From Halomonas sp. ALS9 (GTDB taxonomy: Bacteria; Pseudomonadota; Gammaproteobacteria; Pseudomonadales; Halomonadaceae): DNA of 64,000 bases. The stretch lies in the NCBI RefSeq assembly GCF_001651035.1, contig NZ_LXRG01000192.1, positions 248,001 through 312,000 of the forward strand. The letters are read 5' to 3'. Positions 1 to 11,898 of the stretch are shown here, one piece after another (the first letter of the stretch is position 1; each line of letters starts with the position of its first letter). Below the pieces are notes generated by a model. That model was not told the DNA's origin and ran no database searches. It saw only the letters and a program-made list of their open reading frames with translations. The translations under genes and the position numbers were made by a program.

Positions 1-696
1 GCGGGCCTGCTGGATCTACTGCGCAGCGAAGCCTTTCAAGAGGTGGTGCAAGTGCGCGATATAATTGCCACGCTCGACCCACGCCGCATGGACGACGCCC
101 GCACCCTGCAACATGATACTTTCCGCGATCAGCTTGATATGGCCGATGCCGTGGCATTGACCATGCTCGACCACAGCACCCCAGAACAGCTCAGCGCCGC
201 CCATGCTTTTGTGGCGCAGCGCTGGCCGCCGCGTAAATGGGTGCAGGAAGCCCCTCAAGGAGAGCTTCCTCTTACGCTGTTGATGCAAAGTACAAGCACC
301 GAAGCAAGCGATGTAAGCATACCCGCCAACCACCAACAGTTGGCGGCCACGCCCAGCCTGGAGGGCGCGTTTTTTGATTTTCCTCCGCCGCCCGGCAAGC
401 CCCAGCGCGAAATCGGCTCCTCGCTGGGTTACACCAGTACGGGTTTACGTTGGCACCCAAGCGAGCGCTTCGACTTGGATAGCTTAGCCAAAAGCTTGGG
501 AGAGCTACCCAAGGCAGCCCGCATTAAGGGCGTGTTTCATACCGATAGCGGCTGGAAACGACTTAACCGCGCGGATGGCGCCTTAAGCATCGAAACCAGC
601 GCATGGCGGCAAGACTCCCGGCTGGAAGTAATTGTTCCCGATACGGATCTCGCTATCGATATAGAAGACCACCTCCGTTCGCTGGCACTGGCTTAA
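1..696 (+). CDS. CobW-family G3E GTPase / metallochaperone, C-terminal part (5' truncated)
   Basis: The frame is open from base 1 with no stop, so the gene begins before the window; a GTG at 43 is only an internal valine codon. The visible part resembles the back half of CobW/YjiA-type G3E GTPases: a segment with DPRR followed by FRDQLDMADA, where the family has its switch and base-recognition region, and a C-terminal CobW_C-like part with GWKRLNRADG and DSRLEVIV. Family members deliver metals (Zn, Co) to enzymes using GTP. The Walker A and CxCC metal-binding motifs would lie upstream and cannot be checked. The metal is unknown. It ends 33 bp before the convergent GGDEF-EAL gene. Confidence 0.75.
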   Translation, partial: AGLLDLLRSEAFQEVVQVRDIIATLDPRRMDDARTLQHDTFRDQLDMADAVALTMLDHSTPEQLSAAHAFVAQRWPPRKWVQEAPQGELPLTLLMQSTSTEASDVSIPANHQQLAATPSLEGAFFDFPPPPGKPQREIGSSLGYTSTGLRWHPSERFDLDSLAKSLGELPKAARIKGVFHTDSGWKRLNRADGALSIETSAWRQDSRLEVIVPDTDLAIDIEDHLRSLALA

Positions 697-728
697 GCAC
701 TGTCATAAACACTGTCTTAAACACAGGC

Positions 729-3437
729 TTAATCGCCAAGAATCAAACGCTCAATGGCCTCTGCGGTGACCGGACGCCCAAACAGATAGCCTTGATAAGC
801 GTGGCAGTCGTGGGCCAGTAGCCATGCCTGCTGCGCTTTGGTCTCTACCCCTTCCGCGATGACCTCTAGATTGAGGCTCTCTGCCAGGGCAATAGTACTC
901 TCTACAATCGCCGCGTTAGCCTGACTATCAAGCACCTGTTGCACAAAGGATTGGTCGATTTTTAGCTGATCCAGCGGCAGTTGGGCTAAATAAGCCAGTG
1001 ACGAGTAGCCGGTGCCGAAATCATCCAGCGAGAAGCGTACGCCTCGCGCTTTAAGGGTGAGCATTTTATCCCGCGCGTCATCTCGCGCTTCCACGAACAG
1101 TGATTCGGTCACTTCCAACTTTAGCCGCTGAAGCGGCACCTGGGTTCGCGCAAATACCCCCTCTACGCGGGCCAGAAATTGCTCATCACGAAACTGTAGC
1201 GGACTGATATTCACCGATATGGTCAATTGGCTTAGCCGGGGGTGCTGCGCCCAACGCGCTAATTGGTGGCAGGCATCTTCCAACACCCATTCGCCCACAT
1301 CGTTTATCAGCCCAGTGCTTTCCAACAACGGAATGAAATCACCCGGAGAGACCATACCGCGTTCGGGATGATGCCAGCGCAGTAGCGCTTCCACGCCGGT
1401 AATCTTGCCGTGGTGATCCACCTGGGGCTGATAATAAAGCTGCCACTGCTGGTAAGCTTGGGCTTGGCGTAGATCCGCCTCTAATTTTACATGGGCCAGT
1501 AGCGCAGCCTGCATTGAGGGATCAAAAAAGCACACGCCATGGCGACCGTTGCTCTTGGCCTGAAAAAGCGCCATATCCACCTGCTGCAGGTAGTCATCAA
1601 CGCCGTACTCATTGCTCGCCATAATCGCGATACCGATACTCCCCGTCACCGTAATACCCTCTTCGGCAAGGGTGATTGGGGTATTAAGGGTGGCCAGCAA
1701 CTTATGCGCGATACGTTCTGCAAGCAGAGTGGTTTGGGCGTAATTACTATCAACGCCTTCAATTAACACCGCAAACTCATCGCTACCCAACCGCGCCAAG
1801 GTATCGGTATCGCGTAGCATTTGCCCCAGCCGCCGCGCAACGCTCTGTAATACCTGATCTCCCGCATAATGCCCCAGCGTGTCATTGATTTGCTTAAAGT
1901 TATCGATATCGATAAATAGCAGTGCGCCGCAACGCTGATGACGCTGAAGCTCCTTGAGAGCGCTTCCTATGCGATCCATAAACAGCCGACGGTTAGCCAG
2001 GCCGGTTAAGGTGTCATAAAACGCCAGCTGATGAATCTCCTGTTCAGCGGCTTTACGCTCACTGATATCGCTCATAGTGGCCACGTAGTGAGTTAAGGCG
2101 CCCTCAACGCTGTACACCGCGCTAATGGTTAGCCACTCGGGAAACAGTTCGCCATTCTTACGCTGGTTCCATATCTCGCCTTCCCAGTTACCGGTTTTGA
2201 TAACACGCTTCCATAAACGACGGTAAAAAGTCGCATTTTGTAGGCCAGAGCTAAACATGCGCGGGTTGTTACCGATGATCTCGGCTTCGCTATAGCCGGT
2301 AATACGGCTGAAGGTCTCGTTAACCTTGAGAATGGTGCCCTGAGGATCGGTAATCAGGATGCCTAAGTGGGTTTGGAAGGCGGCAGCAGCGATTTGCGCT
2401 TCGGCACGCGCTTGCTCGCGCTCTTCGATACGTTGACGTAACTGATGCGCCAACGCCAAACGGTTCAGGTAGTGGCGTACCCCCCAAGCGCCCAGCAGAG
2501 CAATCACTGCCATCACCAGCATTAAAATCAAAGCGCGCTGCCGCCAAGCGGAAAGCAATTCGTGAAGATCAACGCCGACCACGGCCAGCATGGGGTACTC
2601 GCCAACCCTCAGCATACGGAACAACCGTTTACGTCCATCAATAGGTGAGTCAAAGTTGATTGACCAAGTAGACTCGCCACGGGCGAGCCACGCAATCGTT
2701 TCTGGGCTTTCAATTTGACTGCCGGTGGCAAATTGCACTTGTGGTATCGGGTACCGAGCAATAAATTTTAAGTTGGGGTCGACCAAGGCAATGCTTTCAC
2801 CATCGTAGACACTCATCTGTTCAAGCGCGTCGGCAAATACTTCAGGCACAATGCTGGAGATCACCACGCCGGAAAACTCGCCGGTGGCGGTCTCTAGTCG
2901 CCGGCCATGATACAAATAGTAGCGCTGATCGCGGTTAGACCAGTAAAGCGGGGTAATCAGTTCCTCTTGTTCCTCTTGCTTAAAGGCATTAAAAAACACG
3001 CTATCACTGATGTCAGCATCTGCCTTTCGGTTACCGCGGCCACTCGCAAGCACGCGCCCTTCGGCGCTCACAACAGCGATTTCATCTACCATGGGGACAT
3101 ATCGGGTCAAATTTTCTAGCGAACGCTGAAGCGCCTGAGCATTTTCGCTATCAGGCATCCCTTGCAGTGCTAACAATTCCTCAAGCCCAAATAACGCTTG
3201 TCCGCTTTGCGCAAACACGCCTTTTGCCCACTCAGTAACCACGTTAGCACGGGCGGTAATACGCGACTCGGCGGCCTCAATTTCCTGCTTATGCTGTTCG
3301 CTCAGCAGCCAGCCGAAAAGTACCATCATGACGAACAGTGCTAATAGATATAACGCAATCACATGGCGACGCTGCTGACGGTAAGTTTTGGTAGCCTTCA
3401 ACACATCATCATTTACATTAATGGAAGTCAGGGACAT
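729..3437 (-). CDS. Membrane sensor with PAS, GGDEF and EAL domains (c-di-GMP turnover)
   Basis: This 902-residue protein has a first membrane helix at about 25-45, a periplasmic sensor region to about 298, a second helix at about 299-320, a PAS domain (about 340-470, ending in the usual SDISERKAAE join), a GGDEF domain (signature near 550) and an EAL domain (from about 655). The cyclase signature reads GSDEF rather than GGDEF, with an RDTD product-inhibition site five residues before it. The EAL domain keeps EALLRW, NIS, EVTES, DDFGTGYSSL, KID and EGVET, so phosphodiesterase activity is expected; cyclase activity is uncertain. The ligand cannot be read. It is divergent from the LysR gene, with about 200 bp between them. 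Confidence 0.93.
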   Translation of the reverse strand: MSLTSINVNDDVLKATKTYRQQRRHVIALYLLALFVMMVLFGWLLSEQHKQEIEAAESRITARANVVTEWAKGVFAQSGQALFGLEELLALQGMPDSENAQALQRSLENLTRYVPMVDEIAVVSAEGRVLASGRGNRKADADISDSVFFNAFKQEEQEELITPLYWSNRDQRYYLYHGRRLETATGEFSGVVISSIVPEVFADALEQMSVYDGESIALVDPNLKFIARYPIPQVQFATGSQIESPETIAWLARGESTWSINFDSPIDGRKRLFRMLRVGEYPMLAVVGVDLHELLSAWRQRALILMLVMAVIALLGAWGVRHYLNRLALAHQLRQRIEEREQARAEAQIAAAAFQTHLGILITDPQGTILKVNETFSRITGYSEAEIIGNNPRMFSSGLQNATFYRRLWKRVIKTGNWEGEIWNQRKNGELFPEWLTISAVYSVEGALTHYVATMSDISERKAAEQEIHQLAFYDTLTGLANRRLFMDRIGSALKELQRHQRCGALLFIDIDNFKQINDTLGHYAGDQVLQSVARRLGQMLRDTDTLARLGSDEFAVLIEGVDSNYAQTTLLAERIAHKLLATLNTPITLAEEGITVTGSIGIAIMASNEYGVDDYLQQVDMALFQAKSNGRHGVCFFDPSMQAALLAHVKLEADLRQAQAYQQWQLYYQPQVDHHGKITGVEALLRWHHPERGMVSPGDFIPLLESTGLINDVGEWVLEDACHQLARWAQHPRLSQLTISVNISPLQFRDEQFLARVEGVFARTQVPLQRLKLEVTESLFVEARDDARDKMLTLKARGVRFSLDDFGTGYSSLAYLAQLPLDQLKIDQSFVQQVLDSQANAAIVESTIALAESLNLEVIAEGVETKAQQAWLLAHDCHAYQGYLFGRPVTAEAIERLILGD

Positions 3438-3639
3438 CGCATAGAAGCCTTATCCAGGTAACCATCGGGACACCTGATACAGTGTAAAAAGTAACCACAA
3501 ACAATACATAGCGCGCATTGGTACGTCGCTTTGTCCGATAGTGCCGCGGCGCTTTTGTGATGTATATCAGTTTTTATCGCCGTTAATACGTTGAAAAGCG
3601 TAACGTTAGGCATTGATAGACAACTACCAGGGAATTGTT

Positions 3640-4542
3640 ATGGCATCACTGGGACAAATGAGCGATTACGAGATACGCCTCATCCGTATTTTTAAGACGG
3701 TTGTTGAGTGCGGTGGCTTTACCGCGGCGGAAACCACGCTGGGGATTAGCCGTTCGGCGATTAGCCAGCACATGAACGATCTAGAAGGACGGCTAGGTTT
3801 TTCGCTCTGTCAGCGCGGGCGTGGTGGGTTTAGTTTAACCGAAGAAGGCAAAGAAATTTACCAGGCGGGTTTAACACTACTGACCTCGCTTGAAACCTTC
3901 AAAAGCGACGTTAATGCCCTGCATCAAACAATTAAAGGTGAGCTGAATATCGGCATCACCGACAACTTGGTGACACTCCCCGCCATGCACGTGACCAATG
4001 CCCTGGCGGAGCTGAGCGCGCCGGGACATGAGGTAACGCTACATATTCATATGGAGCCTTCGGATGCGGTTATTCGTGGCGTGATGGATGGTCACTTGCA
4101 TGTGGGCGTGGTGCCGGCGGTCAACCTGCCCACCAGCTTGGAAACCCGCCACCTTTATGATGAGCCATCGTATCTTTACTGCGCGGCTGGCCATCCACTG
4201 TTTGTTGAACACGATGATACGCTCAGCTTTGCGGATATCGCCGAGCAGGCTGCTATTTCGCCCCGCTATCCGCTACCAGTTGAAGCACGCCAAGCGCATG
4301 ATGCGCTCAGCCTGCAAGCCTCGGCCTCTGATCGCGAAGGCGCCGCCTTTTTGATCCTGACTGGGCGCTTCATCGGCTTTCTGCCTGAGCATGTCGCTGC
4401 GCAGTGGGTGGCCGCGGGTAAGATGCGGGCACTGCATGCCGCCACCCAACACTACCGCATACCGTTTGTATTGATTACCCGCCATGACCGACGCCCCAAT
4501 AGAGTCGTTGATGCTTTTTTGCGCTTAATCAAGAGCAGCTAA
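3640..4542 (+). CDS. LysR-family transcriptional regulator
   Basis: A 300-residue LysR-type regulator. The N-terminal winged helix-turn-helix spans about residues 8-68 (GGFTAAETTLGISRSAIS, then LEGRLGFSLC), followed by a periplasmic-binding-protein-like effector domain. I chose ATG 3640, which follows a CAGGGA ribosome site; a TTG at 3613 would add nine residues and ATG 3658 would remove six. It converges on the NCS1 permease gene and sits beside the pyrimidine locus, so control of nucleobase or hydantoin use is possible, but nothing in the sequence fixes its effector. Confidence 0.92.
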   Translation: MASLGQMSDYEIRLIRIFKTVVECGGFTAAETTLGISRSAISQHMNDLEGRLGFSLCQRGRGGFSLTEEGKEIYQAGLTLLTSLETFKSDVNALHQTIKGELNIGITDNLVTLPAMHVTNALAELSAPGHEVTLHIHMEPSDAVIRGVMDGHLHVGVVPAVNLPTSLETRHLYDEPSYLYCAAGHPLFVEHDDTLSFADIAEQAAISPRYPLPVEARQAHDALSLQASASDREGAAFLILTGRFIGFLPEHVAAQWVAAGKMRALHAATQHYRIPFVLITRHDRRPNRVVDAFLRLIKSS

Positions 4543-4547
4543 AGTAA

Positions 4548-4569
4548 AAACCCGGCACGGAGCCGGTTT
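4548..4569. terminator. Bidirectional hairpin between LysR and NCS1 permease genes
   Basis: AAACCCGGC and GCCGGTTT pair with one bulged base across a short loop, flanked by A-rich sequence upstream and TTTAA downstream. It lies in the 33-bp gap between two convergent genes, which fits a shared terminator. Confidence 0.6.
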
Positions 4570-4575
4570 AATGGT

Positions 4576-6093
4576 CTAACTTTGCTCTGTCGCCTCACTA
4601 GCCATAATCGGCGCAGGCCCTGCCTGAGGCGATGACGCAAATACTTGGCTTGCCACATAATAAACAATGGCCCCCAGCGCCGAACCGGTAAACCAGCCGT
4701 AGTCATAAAACCAATTCATCGTGCCGGTTAACAGCGAAATCAAGGTGAGCAGCACCGGGACGCCAAAGGCGATAAAACCCGCGATGTTGACCGCAGGATA
4801 GGCATGGTTGTCCATATACAGGCTCGGGATATCCAAACGCTGCTTTTTAATCAGGAAATAATCCACCGCCATAATCCCCGCGATGGGCCCGAGTAGGCTT
4901 GAATAGCCGAGTAGCCAGTTGGAGTACATCTGCTCAAGGGAGACCCCAGGTGGAATAACACCCGCTTTTTGCAGCAGATCGTAGCCCATCAGCAGCACGC
5001 CCACCGCACCCGTCATCAGCACGCCGCGCGTCTGGTTAATCAATTTGGGCGCAATATTCTGAAAATCATTGGTCGGCGAGACGATGTTAGAAGCCGTATT
5101 GGTAGAAATAGTGGCGATAATGATCAACAGCATCGCTAACACCACCCAGAAAGGACTGTCGATATAGCCGATCAAACGTACCGGATCAGCAACCGTTTGG
5201 CCCACCAGCGTCTCGGAAGCAGCGGTTAACACCACACCAAGCGCGGCAAAGAAAAACATCGTCAGCGGCAGTCCAATCACTTGACCAACAATCTGATCTT
5301 TTTGGCTTTTGGCAAAGCGGCTGAAATCGGGAATATTCAGCGACAGCGTGGCCCAAAAGCCCACCATGGCGGTTAAGCCTGCGAAGAAATAGCCATACAC
5401 CGATGCCCCTTCCGGGCGCGAAGGCGGCTGTGCCAGCAGCTCGGTCATCGACATGTTGGGCCACGCCCAGATCATCAGCCCCACACCAACGGCTAACAAC
5501 AGCGGCGCAGCTAGGGTCTCCAACCATTTAATAGATTCTGCCCCACGAATGACCACATAGAGGTTCATCGCGCCAAAGACAAAAAAGCCGATCACTTCGC
5601 CCACGCCGCCAAGCGCAGCCCAAGCGGGAATCAACTCGGAGAGCAGCAGATGAATAGCAAGTCCGCCAAACATGGTTTGAATGCCAAACCAGCCGCAGCC
5701 CACTAAAGCGCGAACTAGACAGGGCACATTGGAGCCTAAAATACCGAACGATGAGCGTAGCACCACGGGAAATGGGATTCCAAATTTTGTGCCAGGAAAG
5801 GCGTTTAAGGTGAGAGGAATCAGTACGATCACGTTGGCTAACAGAATAGCGAACAGGGCCTCCCCCACGCTCAAGCCGAAGTAGGCCGTTAATACCCCGC
5901 CCAAGGTATAGGTGGGCACACAGATCGACATACCTACCCAAAGTGCGGCAATGTTCCATTTACTCCAGGTGCGTTCGCTGGCCTGGGTAGGGGCAATATC
6001 CTCATTGAAGCGTGAACTACTGCGCACGTCGTCCCCTACATCAAGCTCTATTAGTCCGCCTCGATCCACCATCTGTGAGGTTGTTTCGGTCAT
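4576..6093 (-). CDS. NCS1-family nucleobase/hydantoin/allantoin permease
   Basis: A 505-residue inner-membrane protein of the nucleobase-cation symporter 1 family, with about 12 hydrophobic segments after a polar N-terminus of about 45 residues. The family pattern is visible: WSKWNIAALWVGMSICVPTYTLGG at the first helix, GxKFGIPFPVVLRSSFGI, and SNIVSPTNDFQNIAPK in the middle. The length and the ALWVGM start fit the Mhp1/PucI/uracil-allantoin branch rather than the shorter CodB branch also present at 25.4 kb. ATG 6093 follows a clear GAGGAG ribosome site. It is divergent from the pyrimidine-degrading enzymes, so uptake of uracil, thymine or a hydantoin is the likely job. Confidence 0.92.
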   Translation of the reverse strand: MTETTSQMVDRGGLIELDVGDDVRSSSRFNEDIAPTQASERTWSKWNIAALWVGMSICVPTYTLGGVLTAYFGLSVGEALFAILLANVIVLIPLTLNAFPGTKFGIPFPVVLRSSFGILGSNVPCLVRALVGCGWFGIQTMFGGLAIHLLLSELIPAWAALGGVGEVIGFFVFGAMNLYVVIRGAESIKWLETLAAPLLLAVGVGLMIWAWPNMSMTELLAQPPSRPEGASVYGYFFAGLTAMVGFWATLSLNIPDFSRFAKSQKDQIVGQVIGLPLTMFFFAALGVVLTAASETLVGQTVADPVRLIGYIDSPFWVVLAMLLIIIATISTNTASNIVSPTNDFQNIAPKLINQTRGVLMTGAVGVLLMGYDLLQKAGVIPPGVSLEQMYSNWLLGYSSLLGPIAGIMAVDYFLIKKQRLDIPSLYMDNHAYPAVNIAGFIAFGVPVLLTLISLLTGTMNWFYDYGWFTGSALGAIVYYVASQVFASSPQAGPAPIMASEATEQS

Positions 6094-6678
6094 TTTTTAT
6101 CTCCTCAGCATTGCGTTGCCCATCACTCCCACGGTCAGTGGAGCTGTTCAAAAGACGCTTAGAAATCATCGCTCTTAGAAACCATCCTTTTAAAAGCCAA
6201 GCAATAAGTGTGCCTACCCATAAAAGCAGGGCAACTAACTCTTTGATTAAAAAACTGTCTTCATGGACAACAATATTATTGTTAGCTTGTTACCTTTTAA
6301 CCCTCTCCACCTCAAACAAAAACCGATTAAACAAAGCTAGGTCAAAAAAAATATTTGCACCAATATTAAACAAAAAAATCTACCAACCATTCATTATAAA
6401 TATAATAAACACATGATTTTAAAGTAAAAAATAAATCAATCAAAACGGTGCAAGGGTTCACCAAAAAAGGGAATATCACTGCTCAAAAAAATAAAAACAA
6501 GCAAACTCAAAGAGTTAAACGCGACTGTATAAATAGAATTTTAAGACTTGCTAAAACCACCAAGCCAGCGATACTTTCAACAAAAGCTGTCGCATTGGTC
6601 AGCTTTATAATATTAATTCTCAACGCCTAAACACGCTTCAAATCAACAATCAGAATCAAACACCAGAGGGAGTGTCTT
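6094..6678. promoter_or_regulatory. Long AT-rich divergent regulatory region of the pyrimidine locus
   Basis: 585 bp separate the permease gene from the amidohydrolase gene. The stretch is strikingly richer in A and T than the flanking genes, and its short open frames look non-coding (lysine- and asparagine-rich, no ribosome sites). It holds a perfect 15-bp palindrome at 6269-6283 and a TATAAT at 6606-6611 that could serve the enzyme operon, although no good -35 partner is seen. I see no RNA gene in it. Confidence 0.5.
6269..6283. promoter_or_regulatory. Perfect 15-bp palindrome, candidate operator
   Basis: The sequence AACAATA-T-TATTGTT is an exact 7-1-7 palindrome inside the divergent permease/enzyme intergenic region. 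It could bind a dimeric regulator, for example the nearby LysR protein or the RutR-like protein at the window end; it does not itself show the T-N11-A pattern of LysR sites. Confidence 0.35.
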
Positions 6679-9016
<2,338 letters not shown>

Positions 9017-9048
9017 CCGTCAAACATTAGCTTGCGCTTAATAACTGT

Positions 9049-9064
9049 TGTTTTTATAAAAACA
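9049..9064. promoter_or_regulatory. AT palindrome just before preT
   Basis: TGTTTTTA-TAAAAACA is a perfect 16-bp palindrome in the 62-bp gap between the dihydropyrimidinase and preT, ending 14 bp before the preT start. It could be an internal operator or an mRNA structure setting preT translation. No function is shown. Confidence 0.25.
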
Positions 9065-9078
9065 GTGGAGGCTCTACC

Positions 9079-10458
9079 GTGACTAGCCAATTGAACCACC
9101 TACCCAGCGCAAAAGAGGTCGGCACTTACGACCCGCAAACGCTGGCAAACAATTTTAGCGATCTTCATCCACCGTTAACCCAGCGCCAGGCAATCATCGA
9201 AAGCCAGCGCTGCCTGTACTGCTATGACGCCCCCTGCGTCGAGGCTTGCCCGTCGGATATTGATATTCCTAGTTTTATTCGCCAAATAAGCGAAAGCAAC
9301 ATCAACGGTGCGGCAGAAACCATTCTGGAAGCCAATATCCTCGGCGGCAGCTGCGCCCGAGTGTGCCCCACCGAAATCCTCTGCGAGCGCAGCTGCGTGC
9401 GTAACCACGACGCCGAGTGTCAGCCGGTGCTGATTGGCCTACTCCAGCGCCACGCCACCGATAACATGCAGTTTGATAGCCATCCATTTAAGCGTGCCGC
9501 CAGCACCGGCCGTCATATCGCCGTGGTTGGCGCCGGGCCAGCAGGACTCTCCTGCGCCCATCGATTGGCCATACTCGGCCACCAAGTAACCATTTTTGAG
9601 GCCGAACAGAAACCCGGCGGACTCAACGAGTACGGCATTGCCCGCTACAAGATGACCGACGACTTTGCCCGCAAGGAAGTGGAGTTTTTGCTCGATATCG
9701 GCGGTATTGATATTCAGTACGGGCAGCGCCTTGGCGATAACCTCGAACTCTCCACGCTACACAAGCAATACGACAGTGTATTCCTAGGCTTGGGCCTGGG
9801 TGCCAGCCGCTCTTTAGGGCTAACGGGCGAAGACGCGCCCGGCCTGATGCCCGCCGTGGATTACATCAAAACCCTGCGCCAAACCGACGACCTGAGCAGT
9901 TTGGCCGTGGCCAAGCGCTGCATTGTGATTGGTGCAGGCAATACCGCCATTGATATGGCCACCCAAATGGCGCGCTTAGGGGCAAGCGAAGTAACGTTGG
10001 TCTACCGCCGTGGCGTGGAGGCTATGTCCGCCACCGACCACGAGCAGGAGATCGCCAAAGCCAACGGCGTGCGCATGATCACCTGGGCGCAGCCCGACGA
10101 GATTCTGTTGAATGGTCAGGGCCGGATCGCAGGCATGCGCTTTGCCAAGACCTCCGATCAAGCAGGGCGATTAACTACCACCGGGGAAACCTTCGAGATC
10201 ACCGCCGATGCCATTTTCACCGCTATCGGCCAAGGCTTCGAAGCCGCAAGTCTAAGCGATGCTACCGCCGCCGAGCTCGCTCGCGACGGCGAACGCATTC
10301 ACGTCGATGAGATGTTCCAAACGTCACTGCCCAATGTTTACGCTGGCGGCGACTGCATCAAACCCGGCCAGGACCTCACCGTACAGGCCGTGCAGCACGG
10401 CAAGTTAGCGGCCCACGCCATTCATCAAGCGCTTGCCGCCAAGCAGGAGGCCGCATGA
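9079..10458 (+). CDS. preT: NAD-dependent dihydropyrimidine dehydrogenase subunit PreT
   Basis: A 459-residue flavoprotein that takes electrons from NAD(P)H and passes them to PreA for reduction of uracil or thymine. The N-terminal domain carries eight cysteines for two [4Fe-4S] clusters (C45, C48, C53, C57 and C92, C96, C102, C106), followed by the FAD fold beginning GAGPAG at 151 and a second nucleotide-binding fold with VIGAGNTAIDMA. This matches the N-terminal half of mammalian dihydropyrimidine dehydrogenase and E. coli PreT. The start is GTG 9079, with GTGGAGG as ribosome site. It overlaps preA by four bases (ATGA). Confidence 0.95.
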   Translation: MTSQLNHLPSAKEVGTYDPQTLANNFSDLHPPLTQRQAIIESQRCLYCYDAPCVEACPSDIDIPSFIRQISESNINGAAETILEANILGGSCARVCPTEILCERSCVRNHDAECQPVLIGLLQRHATDNMQFDSHPFKRAASTGRHIAVVGAGPAGLSCAHRLAILGHQVTIFEAEQKPGGLNEYGIARYKMTDDFARKEVEFLLDIGGIDIQYGQRLGDNLELSTLHKQYDSVFLGLGLGASRSLGLTGEDAPGLMPAVDYIKTLRQTDDLSSLAVAKRCIVIGAGNTAIDMATQMARLGASEVTLVYRRGVEAMSATDHEQEIAKANGVRMITWAQPDEILLNGQGRIAGMRFAKTSDQAGRLTTTGETFEITADAIFTAIGQGFEAASLSDATAAELARDGERIHVDEMFQTSLPNVYAGGDCIKPGQDLTVQAVQHGKLAAHAIHQALAAKQEAA

Positions 10459-11789
10459 ACACCACCCCTCTCTCTTTCCCAGGTAAGAAAAACAGCGGCG
10501 ATAGCATTGTTAATGGGGTTGATCTCTCGGTAAATTTCGCCGGTATCAAAGCCCCCAACCCGTTTTGGCTGGCCTCGGCGCCGCCCACGGATAAAGCGTA
10601 TAACGTGGTGCGCGCCTATGAAGCGGGCTGGGGCGGCGTGGTATGGAAAACCCTTGGCGAAGAGCCACCAGCGGTAAACGTCTCTTCACGCTATTCCGCC
10701 CACTACGGCAAAAACCGCGAGGTAATTGGCTTTAATAACATCGAGCTGATTACCGACCGTTCGCTGGAGATCAATCTGAAAGAGATCACCCAGGTGAAGA
10801 AGGATTGGCCTGACCGCGCGCTGATCGTGTCTATTATGGTGCCCTGCAACGAGGAAGCCTGGGCTTATATTCTGCCGCTAGTGGAAGCCACCGGCGCGGA
10901 CGGTATCGAGCTTAACCTGGGCTGCCCCCACGGCATGCCAGAGCGCGGCATGGGCGCGGCAGTGGGCCAAAACCCCGACCTGATCGAGAAGGTTACCTAC
11001 TGGTGCAAAAAGCACTACTCCAAGCCGGTGATCGTCAAACTCACCCCCAACATCACCGATATTCGCGTGGGTGCCCAGGCGGCGTTGCGCGGCGGCGCCG
11101 ATGCGGTCTCGCTGATCAACACCATCAACTCGATCACCAGCATCGACCTGGACAATATGGTCGCCAAACCCACCGTGGGCCATCAAAGCACGCACGGCGG
11201 CTACTGCGGCAGTGCGGTGAAGCCCATTGCGATGAATATGGTGGCGGAAATTGCCCGCGACCCGGCAACGCCAACGTTGCCTATTTCCGGTATTGGCGGC
11301 ATCTCCAGCTGGCGGGATGCAGCGGAATTTATCGCCCTCGGTTCCGGCAGCGTTCAGGTGTGTACGGCGGCGATGCTCAACGGGTTTCGGATTGTGGAAG
11401 AGATGAAAGATGGCCTCTCTCGTTGGATGGCGGAAAAAGGCTACGACTCCATTGAGGCGTTCTCCCGCAAGGCAATACCGCAAACCACCGACTGGAAACA
11501 CCTGGATATCAACTTCAAGACCATCGCCAAGATCGATCAGGATTTGTGCATCGAGTGCGGCCGCTGCTATATCGCCTGCGAGGACACCTCCCACCAGTCG
11601 ATTGCCAAACTCACTGAACAAGGCGGTGCGCGACGTTATGAAGTGATTGAAGAGGAGTGCGTGGGCTGTAACCTCTGCCAGATCACTTGCCCGGTGGAAA
11701 ACTGCATCACCATGGTGCCTCAAGAGACAGGCCAACCCTTCCTGGCCTGGGATAATGACCCGCGTAACCCTTTCCGGGTTGCCTCTTAA
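10455..11789 (+). CDS. preA: NAD-dependent dihydropyrimidine dehydrogenase subunit PreA
   Basis: A 444-residue FMN TIM-barrel subunit that reduces the pyrimidine ring, followed by a C-terminal ferredoxin domain with two CxxCxxC...C cluster motifs (CIECGRCYIAC and CVGCNLCQITC). C157 in LGCPHGMPERGMG corresponds to the active-site cysteine of dihydropyrimidine dehydrogenase. Its active-site loop (HGMPERGMG) looks closer to the mammalian enzyme (HGMGERGMG) than to E. coli PreA, as far as memory of those sequences allows. It is translationally coupled to preT by the ATGA overlap and is the last gene of the operon, closed by a strong terminator. Confidence 0.96.
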   Translation: MNTTPLSFPGKKNSGDSIVNGVDLSVNFAGIKAPNPFWLASAPPTDKAYNVVRAYEAGWGGVVWKTLGEEPPAVNVSSRYSAHYGKNREVIGFNNIELITDRSLEINLKEITQVKKDWPDRALIVSIMVPCNEEAWAYILPLVEATGADGIELNLGCPHGMPERGMGAAVGQNPDLIEKVTYWCKKHYSKPVIVKLTPNITDIRVGAQAALRGGADAVSLINTINSITSIDLDNMVAKPTVGHQSTHGGYCGSAVKPIAMNMVAEIARDPATPTLPISGIGGISSWRDAAEFIALGSGSVQVCTAAMLNGFRIVEEMKDGLSRWMAEKGYDSIEAFSRKAIPQTTDWKHLDINFKTIAKIDQDLCIECGRCYIACEDTSHQSIAKLTEQGGARRYEVIEEECVGCNLCQITCPVENCITMVPQETGQPFLAWDNDPRNPFRVAS

Positions 11790-11817
11790 GCACTGTTTTA
11801 AACAACCACTCACAGCC

Positions 11818-11851
11818 GCCCGCCCTCAACCAATGAGGGCGGGCGCGTTTT
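11818..11851 (+). terminator. Rho-independent terminator of the pyrimidine operon
   Basis: GCCCGCCCTC pairs perfectly with GAGGGCGGGC across a 7-nt loop and is followed by GCGTTTT. It lies 28 bp after the preA stop. Confidence 0.85.
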
Positions 11852-11898
11852 GCGCAACATGCTGTTCCATAATCGAATAGCGACAAGAGGCAACTTCC

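Noticed and set aside
6012-6630. Two short open frames on the plus strand within the AT-rich gap (6012-6416 and 6448-6630)
   Set aside because: The first begins inside the permease gene on the opposite strand. Both are lysine/asparagine-rich translations of AT-rich DNA without ribosome sites or recognisable motifs.
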